A DNA stretch of 64,000 bases from Lewinella sp. IMCC34183 (GTDB taxonomy: Bacteria > Bacteroidota > Bacteroidia > Chitinophagales > Saprospiraceae). Position 1 is the first letter of the stretch; each line of letters starts with the position of its first letter. The notes beneath the pieces were generated by a model. It saw only the letters and a program-made list of their open reading frames with translations. It was not told where the DNA came from and did no database searches. Location of the stretch: positions 186,001 to 250,000 of the forward strand of contig NZ_QMEM01000007.1 of assembly GCF_003390915.1 (NCBI RefSeq), given 5' to 3'. Positions 24,432-32,863 of this stretch are shown here, in pieces. The position numbers and the translations under genes are program-made.

Positions 24432-26771
24432 CTACTTGCCGGGAATACGCAGCACCTGCGTTCCCGCTCCCAGTTCTGCCTCGGTGTCGCCCAGCGTGAA
24501 GCTACCGGTGACGCCCTCGGGTAGGGTAACGGTGTAACTTCTCGCCCCCCCGGCCACGTCGTGCGCGACCACTACCGGTCCGTGGGGCGTCGGCACGGTG
24601 GCCGAGAAAGGAAAGTCCGGCACGTCGGCGGGCCGTACGCTGACCTCCCGGAAGCCCGGTGCCGCGGGACGCACCCCGGCGACCAGCGCCGGCAGGTGGT
24701 AATTGGGACTGCTGCTCCAGGCGTGACAGTCGGAGCGCGTTTCCCCCGGTTGCTCGGGCCAGGTGGTGAAGCCCTGGTCGAGGTAGCCGCGCCACTGGTC
24801 CAGGAAGGCGGGATACAGATCGCCCCGCCCCGCCGCGTACAGTGCCTCGGCCAGGTAGAAGTCGAAGTAGGAGGAGGAGGGCGTGAGCGTGGTATCGCTC
24901 AGCACCCGGTCGAGCACCTGGCCCGTGGGCACGGGCAGTCCGCCGTTCAGGATGCCGATGATGTTGGCGTGCTGGCTGAAGGAGGTACCACCAGGCGTAT
25001 CGGCGAGTAAGCCACGGCCGGGGTCCCAGCATTGGTCGACGATGGTCGCCGTAAGGGTATCGGCCCGCCGCCGGTAGGTGTCGGCTTCCGCCTCACGGCC
25101 GCCGTAGGCAAAGAGCTCCGCCGCCGCGTTGAGCGCCTGTACGTACTGGCCGGTGATCACCGAGCTGCCGCCCTGCTGCGGGGGCTCGCCGCCCTTGCGG
25201 GTGCCGTCGTTCCAGCTGAAACCGCGCGGCGTCCAGTCCACGAAGTTCCAGTAGGGGGTAGAGCCGATCAGTCCGTTGGCCAGCTCCTGCCGGCGGTACC
25301 AGTCGAGCACCGCGGCCACCCCGTCCAGCTGGTCGCGGATAAAGGCCGGCTCGTCCACGTGCATCGCGTAGTCGTACACCATCAGGATCCACATGAGGGA
25401 GTAGGGCGGGATGATCTGCCCGGCGTTGTCGGGGGCGCGGCTGAGGGTGAGCCCCTCCGCGATGCGGCTGTCCTGGAATAGCTGGATGGCCTTGCGCATC
25501 AGCCGCGCGTCGCCGCTGGCGTAGAGACTGATCAACGCCTGGATACGGGTATCGCCGGGGTACTGCAGCTGCTCGTAGTAGGGGCAGTCGACGTAGGTCT
25601 CCTGGGCGCACAGCCGGGCAGTGCGCCAGCCTACCCCGATGATCTCGTCGATGCGGCGTTCCGGCTGGGAAGCGGTAAAGTCGCCGTTCTCCACGAAGGG
25701 GTAGGCCAGCTCGGTCACGTCCAGACCCGTGAGGCGCAGGGGCTCGTCACCGGTTTCGAATTCCACTTGCAGGTAGCGGGCCGTCCGGAACCAGAGGGTG
25801 GTGAAGGTGCGCGGCCGCCCGTCAAGCAGGAACTCATCGTAGGCACCCAGGATGTGCTTGCCGGCGATGCTGTCGCGGTGGCCCTTGCGTCCGTCCGCGT
25901 CGAAGAGGCTTTCGGCGTAAGTGACGCGGATGCGGGCCCCGCTGCCCCCCTCCGTCTGCCAGTCGAAGAAGGCGTTCGTGAGGTGGCCCATGTCGAGCAG
26001 GAAGCTGTCGCGGGTGTTGGCCGGCAGCAGGGTGTCGACGAAGCGGCCCGCGCGGCGGTCGTCCCGGATGACCAGGGGCGGCGGCAGGGGGCGCAGCTCC
26101 ATATCGGGGATCTGCTGCGGCACCAGCGGCCAGAGCATTTCGGTATCGGTACCGCGCGGCAGGGCGCGGGTGATGTAGTTGGCACGTTCGGGGAAGTCGC
26201 TGCTGTCGCGCGGCAACTTACCGGCGTCGATGCGCAGCTGCGGGCCCACCACGAAGTAGGCGCGCAGCCGCTCGCGAGCGTCGGTGATGGGGGCATAAGC
26301 TTCGCTGCAGCGGGCCGACCAGTTGCCGTCGCTGCGGAGTTCCGCGAAGGCTTCCGTGCGCGGCTGGAAGACGAAAGCCGTCCGCAGGCTCTCCTGCCAG
26401 CGGGGCCGGTCGATACCGTAGTTCCAGACGGTAGCCGTGATGCGGTTCTCGCCGTTGGTCAGGTAGGGCGCCAGGTCGTAGGTGGCGTAGCGCCAGTGCA
26501 TTCGGTCGGCGCGGGAGGGACCCATACCTACCAGCTCGCCGTTGACGTATAATCGATAGCGGTTGTCGGCCGAGACCATCACCGGCAGGGAGTCGGGCAG
26601 GGCGGTGACCGTAAAGGTGCGGCTGAAGTCGACTACGGCAAAGGTCGTGGCGGGCGCGCAGGGTGCGGTGATCCAGGCGGCCTCCCAGGGCCTGTCCTGC
26701 CACCCATCCTGGCCGGAGAGGCCGGATCCGGAAGCTAACAGGCAAGCAAGGAGAAGAAGGCGTGGGTGCAT
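24432..26771 (-). CDS. Alpha-L-rhamnosidase-like glycoside hydrolase (GH78 type)
   Basis: Exported glycosidase of 779 residues with signal peptide MHPRLLLLACLLASGSG, which fixes the start at 26771. The N-terminal beta domain binds sugar (VSADNRYRLYVNGELVGMGP, ATYDLAPYLTNGENRI). A beta domain (YLQVEFETGDEPLRLTGLDV) precedes the alpha/alpha barrel, entered at YVDCPYYEQLQYPGDTRIQA near residue 390, equivalent to the CPQRDERLGWTGD region of GH78. The expected second acid lies in the later helical part. The C-terminal domain (DCHAWSSSPNYHLPALVAGV and FSATVPTPHGPVVV) is standard. The YYEQ variant of the DER motif may shift specificity. It may cooperate with the GH43 enzyme nearby. Confidence 0.85.
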   Translation of the reverse strand: MHPRLLLLACLLASGSGLSGQDGWQDRPWEAAWITAPCAPATTFAVVDFSRTFTVTALPDSLPVMVSADNRYRLYVNGELVGMGPSRADRMHWRYATYDLAPYLTNGENRITATVWNYGIDRPRWQESLRTAFVFQPRTEAFAELRSDGNWSARCSEAYAPITDARERLRAYFVVGPQLRIDAGKLPRDSSDFPERANYITRALPRGTDTEMLWPLVPQQIPDMELRPLPPPLVIRDDRRAGRFVDTLLPANTRDSFLLDMGHLTNAFFDWQTEGGSGARIRVTYAESLFDADGRKGHRDSIAGKHILGAYDEFLLDGRPRTFTTLWFRTARYLQVEFETGDEPLRLTGLDVTELAYPFVENGDFTASQPERRIDEIIGVGWRTARLCAQETYVDCPYYEQLQYPGDTRIQALISLYASGDARLMRKAIQLFQDSRIAEGLTLSRAPDNAGQIIPPYSLMWILMVYDYAMHVDEPAFIRDQLDGVAAVLDWYRRQELANGLIGSTPYWNFVDWTPRGFSWNDGTRKGGEPPQQGGSSVITGQYVQALNAAAELFAYGGREAEADTYRRRADTLTATIVDQCWDPGRGLLADTPGGTSFSQHANIIGILNGGLPVPTGQVLDRVLSDTTLTPSSSYFDFYLAEALYAAGRGDLYPAFLDQWRGYLDQGFTTWPEQPGETRSDCHAWSSSPNYHLPALVAGVRPAAPGFREVSVRPADVPDFPFSATVPTPHGPVVVAHDVAGGARSYTVTLPEGVTGSFTLGDTEAELGAGTQVLRIPGK

Positions 26772-26840
26772 GATCGGGCGAATGAGGGACTCCAATATAA
26801 CATTCCCCTCCCACGCCCGTCGGGCCGTAGCGAGGCCCGC

Positions 26841-27275
26841 CTAGAGGTAGCGGAACTTCGTCTCGACGACCTTCTTGCCGGCCTTCAGCTCGAAGGAGAA
26901 GTCGGAAAACACCGGCCGCGACAGCCCGCTGAGGTAGTAATCGGAGAAGCCGAAACCTTCCTTCGGCATGCCCAGCCAGTTGTAGTCCATGTCCCCGTTG
27001 TCGTCCTCGTCGTCGACCAGCGCCAGGCCGTAGGTGCCCGCCGGCAGGCTGATCTCCGAAGTGAGTCGCCCGTTCTTCAGCTTTCCCCGTTTCGGGATGC
27101 GAATGGTCTCCACCGGGTCTCCGGCCTTGAAGCCCCGCTGGTCCCGGAAGACGGACACCAGGACGCTCCCGTCCTCGTTTCTCAGGTTGCTGACCTCGAG
27201 GGTAAAGGTGAGCTCGTCCTGGGCGGAAAGGGGATCGCAGACGAGCAGGAGCAGGAGACCGAGTATGGCTTTCAT
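26841..27275 (-). CDS. DUF2141 domain-containing secreted protein
   Basis: Protein of 144 residues. The ATG at 27275 starts a signal peptide (MKAILGLLLLLVCDPLSAQ). The mature protein carries the DUF2141 pattern: LTFTLEVSNLRNEDGSVLVS, VFRDQRGF, LPAGTYGLALVDDEDDNGDM, DYNWLGMPKEGFGFS. The Asp-rich loop may bind calcium. The family is common in marine bacteria, probably periplasmic or surface-exposed, with no known activity. It lies upstream of the rhamnosidase-like gene on the same strand, 70 bp away. Confidence 0.88.
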   Translation of the reverse strand: MKAILGLLLLLVCDPLSAQDELTFTLEVSNLRNEDGSVLVSVFRDQRGFKAGDPVETIRIPKRGKLKNGRLTSEISLPAGTYGLALVDDEDDNGDMDYNWLGMPKEGFGFSDYYLSGLSRPVFSDFSFELKAGKKVVETKFRYL

Positions 27276-27455
27276 GGGGATACGTTTTCTGATGGCCGGA
27301 AAGTCCTCGAAGGTAGGCCCGGGCGGGACACGGCGTGATCGTATGCCCGACATTCACTCCGTAGCTCGTCGGTAGGGGGCCGGCACCGGTCGAAAGGAGG
27401 TGCACGCCGGCGGGCGGGGGCCGTAGTTGGCTTTCATTACCCAACGACCCACACC

Positions 27456-28421
27456 ATGCAAGCCGCCTGCCGCCACGAATACGGCCCTCCTGATACAATC
27501 GCCCTCGAAACCGTGCCGCGCCCGGTCCCCCAGGACAACGAGCTACTCGTACGCGTGCACTGCACCACCGTGAACCGCACCGACTGCGCCAACCTGACCG
27601 GCCGGCCGCTGGTCATGCACCTCGTGCTGGGCCTCCGCCGCCCGCGACGGGCCCGCATCGGGACCGACTTCGCCGGCGAGGTAGTGGCCACCGGGCCCGG
27701 GGTGAGAAATTACCGGGTGGGCGACCGTGTCTGCGGCTTCCGGGATACCGGTCTGGGCGGGCACGCGGAGTACGTCTGTCTGCCGGAGGACGGCCCGCTG
27801 CTGCCGGTCCCCGAGGGGGTCGACCTTCCCACCGCGGTGGCGGCGCTGGAGGGCGGCCACTACGCCTACACCTTCCTGCGACGCACGGAGCTTCGCCCCG
27901 GAGAGCGCTTACTGATCAACGGAGCTACCCGTGCCATCGGATCGGCCCTGCTGCAATTTGTCGCCCACCGCGGCGCGCACATCACCGCTACCTGCCGGCC
28001 CGAACACCGCGGACGCGTGCTTGCGCTGGGCGCGGATCGGGTCATCGACTATACGCGGGAAGACTTCACACGCGGCGGCGAGACCTACGACCACGTCCTG
28101 GACGCCGTGGGCAAAAGTACCTTCGGGCGGTGCCGCCCCCTACTTTCCGCCCGGGGCACGTACACCTCCTCCGAGCCCGGCCCGTGGTGGCAGAACCCCG
28201 TGCTGGCCCTCCTCACACCGCTGGGCCGGGGGCGACAGGTAGGCTTCCCGGTGCCCTTCAGCTACCGCGAATCCTTTCCCTACCTCCGCAAGTGCCTGGA
28301 GCGCGGTACTTACCGGCCGCTGATCGACCTGACGTTCCCGCTGCGGGAAATTGCCGAGGCGTACCGCTACGTGCTTTCCGGGCAGAAAGTGGGCAGCGTC
28401 ATATTGACGGTCCATTCGTAG
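27456..28421 (+). CDS. Zinc-independent MDR-family oxidoreductase (quinone reductase-like)
   Basis: Cytoplasmic NAD(P)H-dependent oxidoreductase of 321 residues in the medium-chain dehydrogenase/reductase superfamily. The GroES-like part includes ELLVRVHCTTVNRTDCANLT and RIGTDFAGEVVATGPGVRNY. The Rossmann part has LLINGATRAIGSALLQFVAH, in which the usual GAxGxVG reads GATRAIG. The structural zinc cysteine cluster is absent, as in quinone oxidoreductases. The C-terminal PLREIAEAYRYVLSGQKVGS is typical. The substrate is likely an enone or quinone. Confidence 0.85.
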   Translation: MQAACRHEYGPPDTIALETVPRPVPQDNELLVRVHCTTVNRTDCANLTGRPLVMHLVLGLRRPRRARIGTDFAGEVVATGPGVRNYRVGDRVCGFRDTGLGGHAEYVCLPEDGPLLPVPEGVDLPTAVAALEGGHYAYTFLRRTELRPGERLLINGATRAIGSALLQFVAHRGAHITATCRPEHRGRVLALGADRVIDYTREDFTRGGETYDHVLDAVGKSTFGRCRPLLSARGTYTSSEPGPWWQNPVLALLTPLGRGRQVGFPVPFSYRESFPYLRKCLERGTYRPLIDLTFPLREIAEAYRYVLSGQKVGSVILTVHS

Positions 28422-28482
28422 CCCCGGCCGGGCATGGCGCGCAACGGGCCCCGTTGCCGGCGCCGGCACCCTGCCCGCCGCA

Positions 28483-29100
28483 CTACCCTACCCCGGCCAC
28501 CAGCGCCATGGCGTAAAACATCTCCCGCCCGATCTCCCGCAACCGCGCGTCGTAGGCGGCCGCCTGTGCGGCCGTCCCGTCGCTGACCTTCGGGTCGGCG
28601 AAGGGCAGGGCCACCCGCAGCGCGGCACCCGCCACCACCGGGCAGCCGGCATCCGCCGCGTCGCATACGAGCAGGGCGGCGAAGTCGCGGGTGGGATTGG
28701 GCGGCGCGGCGTAGTGCTTGGAGAATACCCGGCAGACCGCGCCCCGCCCCCCCCAGCCGACGCGGTATTCCGGATTCGCCGCCGGGCCCGCCACCGCCTC
28801 CACGGAGAAGCCGAAGCGGCGCAGGGCCTCCGTCGCGGCGGGGTAGAGTGCCGTAGCTTCCGTACCGCCGGAGTAGGTCTCCACGCCCGTCACGCCGTAA
28901 TGGTCGGCCGCCAGGGCCAGCATCAGCTGGGCGAAGTGGGAGCGCCGGGAGTTGTGGGTGCAGATGGCGACGACGCGGGCCGGGTGGCCGGCATCGAGCC
29001 GCCGGCGCACGTAGTCGGCCAGCGCGGACAACCGTGACCGCCGGGGGGCCGGCAGATCGCCCCATGCGTCCGTCAGGGTAGCGAGATCAGATACGGTCAT
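28483..29100 (-). CDS. Low molecular weight phosphatase/arsenate reductase-like protein
   Basis: Protein of 205 residues. The ATG at 29100 is preferred; the frame is open 26 codons further. The P-loop C-x5-R is VAICTHNSRRSHFAQ (Cys47, Arg53), and the general-acid Asp lies in LPFADPKVSDGT near residue 166. The layout, with about 40 residues before the P-loop, matches a Bacteroidota subgroup annotated as protein-tyrosine-phosphatase or ArsC. It may reduce arsenate or dephosphorylate a protein. No arsenite pump or ArsR is adjacent. A -7-like TATCTTGC lies 3 nt before the ATG. Confidence 0.85.
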   Translation of the reverse strand: MTVSDLATLTDAWGDLPAPRRSRLSALADYVRRRLDAGHPARVVAICTHNSRRSHFAQLMLALAADHYGVTGVETYSGGTEATALYPAATEALRRFGFSVEAVAGPAANPEYRVGWGGRGAVCRVFSKHYAAPPNPTRDFAALLVCDAADAGCPVVAGAALRVALPFADPKVSDGTAAQAAAYDARLREIGREMFYAMALVAGVG

Positions 29101-29235
29101 GCCGCAAGATAGGGTACCGGCCGACCGCTCTACGCAAGCATACTGTTGTGCGATTTGATTTAAATCGTATTTTAGCATAGGCTATTCCGCTCACCGGCAG
29201 CGGTGCCGCACTATTGAACGATACACCCACACCAC

Positions 29236-29751
29236 ATGTACGCTTCGCCCCGTGACCCCGTCAACGGTACCCTCGGTCGTGCTGTCTCCATCGGCACGAC
29301 TCCCCAGATTCGCTCCCCCGCCGAAGAAGTAGCGGACGTATTCCACCGCAGCCTTCCGGGGCACGCGCGCCGGCGGGCGGCGGCGGCCCACTTCGCGGCG
29401 GGGCGCCTCCGGGCGGCGGCGGCGAGCCTCGACGCGGAACTCGTGGAAGCCGAAGTCGACGCCTTGCTCGCCCAGTGGGAAATGCTCCGCGACCGCCGCC
29501 CGATACTCCGGATCCGTCTTGCGGTGCGGGCGCGGGACTTCCTGCTGCTGGCCCTGCTGGCCGCCGTCGACGAGACGCTGCCGGACCGGGCCGACCGCGC
29601 CACCGAGTTCTTCGAAGCCTCCCTCCGGGCCAGTCCGGCACCGGGAACGCTCCGGCTCTACGCCAACTTCTGCCGGCGCCACGGCCGTCCCGTCACGGCC
29701 CGTGAGCTGTACGGGCGGGCGGCAACGATCGGCGGGGGCGGCAAGAAATAA
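29236..29751 (+). CDS. Hypothetical protein, Ala/Arg-rich
   Basis: Frame of 171 residues from the ATG at 29236. It is mostly helical and very rich in Ala, Arg, Leu and Glu (RRRAAAAHFAAGRLRAAAAS, LDAELVEAEVDALLAQWEML), with a possible TPR-like ending (TLRLYANFCRRHGRPVTARE, LYGRAAT). No family is recognised. Long frames on the opposite strand over the same DNA make the strand assignment less certain. It is divergent from the phosphatase-like gene, with 135 bp between them. Confidence 0.45.
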   Translation: MYASPRDPVNGTLGRAVSIGTTPQIRSPAEEVADVFHRSLPGHARRRAAAAHFAAGRLRAAAASLDAELVEAEVDALLAQWEMLRDRRPILRIRLAVRARDFLLLALLAAVDETLPDRADRATEFFEASLRASPAPGTLRLYANFCRRHGRPVTARELYGRAATIGGGGKK

Positions 29752-29810
29752 TCCGGCCCCGGAGTACCTTCTTGCGGTCGATCATCGTCCTACTACTACC
29801 GATTCGCCGT

Positions 29811-30812
29811 ATGCCACTAGCTCTGCCCGCTGACGCCCTGGCCCGACGCGCCGTAGCGATCCTGACCACCCTGCCCGTAGCGGGCGCTCTCACGGCCTGG
29901 GGTATCTACGGGCTCGGTAGTTACGGCCTGGCCCTCTTTGCCCTGACGCCCCTGCTCATCGGCTTCCTGGCGGCGGTGGTGAACGGCTACGGGCGGACGG
30001 CGACGCGGGTCGAAGCCACCGTCACGGCCTTCCTGGCCCTGGGCCTCTTTACCGCGGGGCTTGTCCTGTTTGCCGTGGAGGGGCTCATCTGCATAGCCAT
30101 GGCGGCCCCGCTGGCGGTACTCTTCACCTGGCTGGGGGCCGTGGCCGGGCACGCTGCCGCAGATCGCCACCGTGGCGGCTCGCTCCTCACCGTAGGGGTG
30201 CTGCTGGTGGCTATCCCCCTGCTTTCTTCGGCCGAACGGGGCAGTCCGCCCCCCGCGGAGCCCGTGACCACCCGGGTGGTGGTAGCCGCACCGCCGGAGC
30301 GGGTCTGGCGGGAGGTCGTTGCCTTTTCTCCCCTGCCGGAGCCCGACGAGTGGCTGTTCCGGCTGGGCATCGCGTACCCCATCGACGCGACCATCGCCGG
30401 CACGGGCGTGGGGGCCGTGCGCCACTGCAACTTCAATACCGGCAGTTTTGTGGAGCCGGTCACGGTCTGGGATCCGCCGCACCGGCTGGCGTTCGACGTG
30501 CGGCAGCAGCCCGTACCGCTGCGGGAGATCAGCTTCTGGGACGTGGATGCCCCCCACCTGCACGACTTCTTCGTCTCGCGCCGCGGGGAATTTCGCCTCA
30601 CCGCCCGGGAAGACGGTACCACCCTGCTGGAGGGCACTACTTGGTACTACCACGACCTGCGCCCCGCCTTCTACTGGCGGTGGTGGAGCAACGCCATCGT
30701 GCACGCCATCCACGCGCGGGTACTGAACCACGTCCGCTCGGAGGCGGAAAAATCCCCCGCACCCGCGTCCGCGCCCAAACACGGCCCCCGGGATTCCGGT
30801 TTTTCCCAATAA
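29811..30812 (+). CDS. Membrane protein with C-terminal SRPBCC (START-like) domain
   Basis: Protein of 333 residues from the ATG at 29811. Residues about 15-145 contain four membrane helices (VAILTTLPVAGALTAWGIYG, LALFALTPLLIGFLAAVVNG, VTAFLALGLFTAGLVLFAVE, and a pair around AAPLAVLFTWLGAVAGH). The soluble part from residue 155 is an SRPBCC lipid- or ligand-binding fold: VTTRVVVAAPPERVWREVVA, GVGAVRHCNFNTGSFVEPVT, VWDPPHRLAFDV and the C-terminal helix FYWRWWSNAIVHAIHARVLN. The ligand is unknown. It is followed 5 bp later by a small gene in the same direction. Confidence 0.75.
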   Translation: MPLALPADALARRAVAILTTLPVAGALTAWGIYGLGSYGLALFALTPLLIGFLAAVVNGYGRTATRVEATVTAFLALGLFTAGLVLFAVEGLICIAMAAPLAVLFTWLGAVAGHAAADRHRGGSLLTVGVLLVAIPLLSSAERGSPPPAEPVTTRVVVAAPPERVWREVVAFSPLPEPDEWLFRLGIAYPIDATIAGTGVGAVRHCNFNTGSFVEPVTVWDPPHRLAFDVRQQPVPLREISFWDVDAPHLHDFFVSRRGEFRLTAREDGTTLLEGTTWYYHDLRPAFYWRWWSNAIVHAIHARVLNHVRSEAEKSPAPASAPKHGPRDSGFSQ

Positions 30813-30817
30813 AAGCC

Positions 30818-31063
30818 ATGGCCAAGGACCGACCCAGCGTCAAGAACGACGAGCAGTACGAAGCCCTCCGCGACGAGGGAATGAGCAAACATAAAGCTGC
30901 CCGTATCGCCAATACCCCCGACGCGGGCAAGAAGGGCGGAGAAGCCGAGAACTACGAAGACCGCACCAAGGATGAGCTGTACGAGCAGGCCAAAAAGGTA
31001 GGTATCGAAGGCCGCTCCAAGATGAGCAAGGAGGAGCTCATCGAGGCCCTGCGCAACAGCTAG
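30818..31063 (+). CDS. DUF7218-like protein with Rho N-terminal/SAP-like motif
   Basis: Protein of 81 residues from the ATG at 30818. The first half (VKNDEQYEALRDEGMSKHKA, ARIANTPDAGKKGG) and second half (YEDRTKDELYEQAKKVGIEG, RSKMSKEELIEALRNS) are both typical of small proteins containing a Rho-termination-factor N-terminal or SAP-like helix pair, which binds nucleic acid in other contexts. It is highly charged and soluble. It sits between the SRPBCC and pterin dehydratase genes and is probably cotranscribed with the former. Precise role unknown. Confidence 0.82.
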   Translation: MAKDRPSVKNDEQYEALRDEGMSKHKAARIANTPDAGKKGGEAENYEDRTKDELYEQAKKVGIEGRSKMSKEELIEALRNS

Positions 31064-31155
31064 CCGCGGCGCGGACGCAGGTGCCGGGGCCGGCGGGTCG
31101 GCGAACAATTCCGGTTGGCCCCGGTACCAATGACTCAACCCCAACGCCCTGCCCC

Positions 31156-31401
31156 ATGCCCTGGACCGAACGAGACAACGCCCTGCACCACGAATTCAAA
31201 TTTGAAAACTTCCGGCGGGCCTTCGCCTTCATGACCGAGGTGGCCTTCGCCGCGGAGAAGATGGACCACCACCCCGACTGGTCGAACGTATACGACACCG
31301 TGCAGATCAAGCTCAACAGCCACGACGCCGGCAATACGGTGACCGACCGCGACCGCAAGCTCGCGGAGCGAATAGACGGTATCTTCGCGCGCTATGCGTA
31401 A
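31156..31401 (+). CDS. 4a-hydroxytetrahydrobiopterin dehydratase (PCD)
   Basis: Small enzyme of 81 residues that dehydrates 4a-hydroxytetrahydropterin so that the pterin cofactor can be recycled. The family core is complete: FENFRRAFAFMTEVAFAAEK, MDHHPDWSNVYDTVQIKLNS (the HHP active-site motif) and HDAGNTVTDRDRKLAERID. The start at 31156 (MPWTERDNAL) is preferred over an upstream in-frame ATG with a Pro/Gly-rich extension. No phenylalanine hydroxylase gene is nearby. Its tail overlaps the start of the TPR gene by 8 nt, suggesting cotranscription. Confidence 0.9.
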   Translation: MPWTERDNALHHEFKFENFRRAFAFMTEVAFAAEKMDHHPDWSNVYDTVQIKLNSHDAGNTVTDRDRKLAERIDGIFARYA

Positions 31402-32863
31402 CACCCTTCTGTTGCTATTGCTGCACGGGGCCTTCACCCTCTCCGCCGCGGAATATTACTACGCCTTCAATGCGGAAGCGCGGGCGATCTACGCCGACGC
31501 GATGCGCCTGGAGCTGGACCTGGCCGAGGCGGGCATCCGGCAGCTGCGCGGCACCGAGCCGCGCAACCTGGCGGCCGAGCACCTGGAGAGCTACGTGGAC
31601 TTCTTCCGCCTCTACCTCTCCGGCGACGAGCAGCTGGACGGCCCCCTGCTGGAACGCTACGACCGCCGCATCGCCCGCCTGGAGCAGGGGGATACCGGAT
31701 CACCCTACTACCAGTACGCGCTGGCGGAGGTGCGCCTGCACCGCAGCCTCATCGACCTGCGCTTCGAGCGCCACCTGGCCGCCTTCCGCAACCTGAACCG
31801 GGCCTACAAGCACCTGCGCGACAACGTAGAACGCTTCCCGGGCTTTCTGCCTACCTACAAGGACCTCGGGCTGGTGCACGCCGCCGTGGGATCCATACCG
31901 CCGCAGGTGAAGTGGGGCGTGGAGCTGTTCACCTCCCTCACGGGCACCATCGCCCAGGGGCGGCGGGAGCTGCAGCGGGCGCTGCGGGACACCGATAGTC
32001 CCTTCCGGCTGGAAACGCAGGTGCTCTACGCCTTCTTCGAGCAGCACCTAGCCGACGAACCCGAACGCGCCTACCGCTACGTGCGTACCCTGCCCCTGCA
32101 CCCCGAGACCAACAACCTCCACGCCTTCGTGCGGGCCACGCTGGCCATGCGCAACGACAAGAACGAGGAGGCCCTGCAGCTGCTCGAAAAGCAGAACCGG
32201 GGCGGTACCGAGGCCGACTTTCCCTACCTCGACTTTCTGCTCGGGCAGGCCAAACTGCGCAACCTCAATCCCAAGGCCCGCATCCACTTCCAGTCGTTCT
32301 TGCTGCGCTACCCGGGCCGCCACTACCGCGAGGAAGCGCTGCAGAAGATCGCCTGGTCGTACCTCCTGGAGGGCCGGCCGCGGGAGTACCACCGCACGAT
32401 GGCACAAATCGACGGGGGCAGCCGGGCCGGGGGCGACGAGAGCGCGGCCCTCGAAGCGGCCCAGTCCACGGCACCCAACCTGCACCTGCTGCGCGCGCGC
32501 CTGCTGTTCGACGGCGGCTACTTCACGCGGGCGCGGGCGGAACTGGACGGGATGGACGTACGGGCACTGCCCGTCGAGGAGCAGCTGGAGCACCGCTACC
32601 GGACGGGGCGGGTGCTGGACGGGCTCGGTGACGCTACGGGCGCCTTATCGTTCTATGAGCGTACCATAAGTATGGGGCGGGATAATCCGGCCTACTACGC
32701 GTGCAATGCCGCCCTGCAGGCGGGTTTGCTGGAGGAAGACCGCGGCAACCCCGCGGCGGCGGCGCGCTACTTCCGTACGTGCCTGGAGATCGCTCCGGCG
32801 GAATACCGGATCGGGCTGCACATGATGGCCAAGGCGGGCCTGGACCGGGTGGGGAACCCTTAG
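31394..32863 (+). CDS. Exported TPR-repeat protein
   Basis: Protein of 489 residues with a short signal peptide (MRNTLLLLLLHGAFTLSAAE) and helical repeats throughout. TPR-like units are visible in FRNLNRAYKHLRDNVERFPG, ALQLLEKQNRGG, FRLETQVLYAFFEQHLADEP, ALSFYERTISMG and AAARYFRTCLEIAPAEYRIG. No catalytic residues are apparent. It probably acts as a periplasmic scaffold. It starts 8 nt before the end of the PCD gene and ends overlapping the convergent deacetylase gene by 4 nt. Confidence 0.85.
   Translation: MRNTLLLLLLHGAFTLSAAEYYYAFNAEARAIYADAMRLELDLAEAGIRQLRGTEPRNLAAEHLESYVDFFRLYLSGDEQLDGPLLERYDRRIARLEQGDTGSPYYQYALAEVRLHRSLIDLRFERHLAAFRNLNRAYKHLRDNVERFPGFLPTYKDLGLVHAAVGSIPPQVKWGVELFTSLTGTIAQGRRELQRALRDTDSPFRLETQVLYAFFEQHLADEPERAYRYVRTLPLHPETNNLHAFVRATLAMRNDKNEEALQLLEKQNRGGTEADFPYLDFLLGQAKLRNLNPKARIHFQSFLLRYPGRHYREEALQKIAWSYLLEGRPREYHRTMAQIDGGSRAGGDESAALEAAQSTAPNLHLLRARLLFDGGYFTRARAELDGMDVRALPVEEQLEHRYRTGRVLDGLGDATGALSFYERTISMGRDNPAYYACNAALQAGLLEEDRGNPAAAARYFRTCLEIAPAEYRIGLHMMAKAGLDRVGNP

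Noticed and set aside
28483-29100. Arsenic resistance operon
   Set aside because: Only the ArsC/LMW-PTP-like gene is present. No ArsR, ArsB or Acr3 is adjacent.
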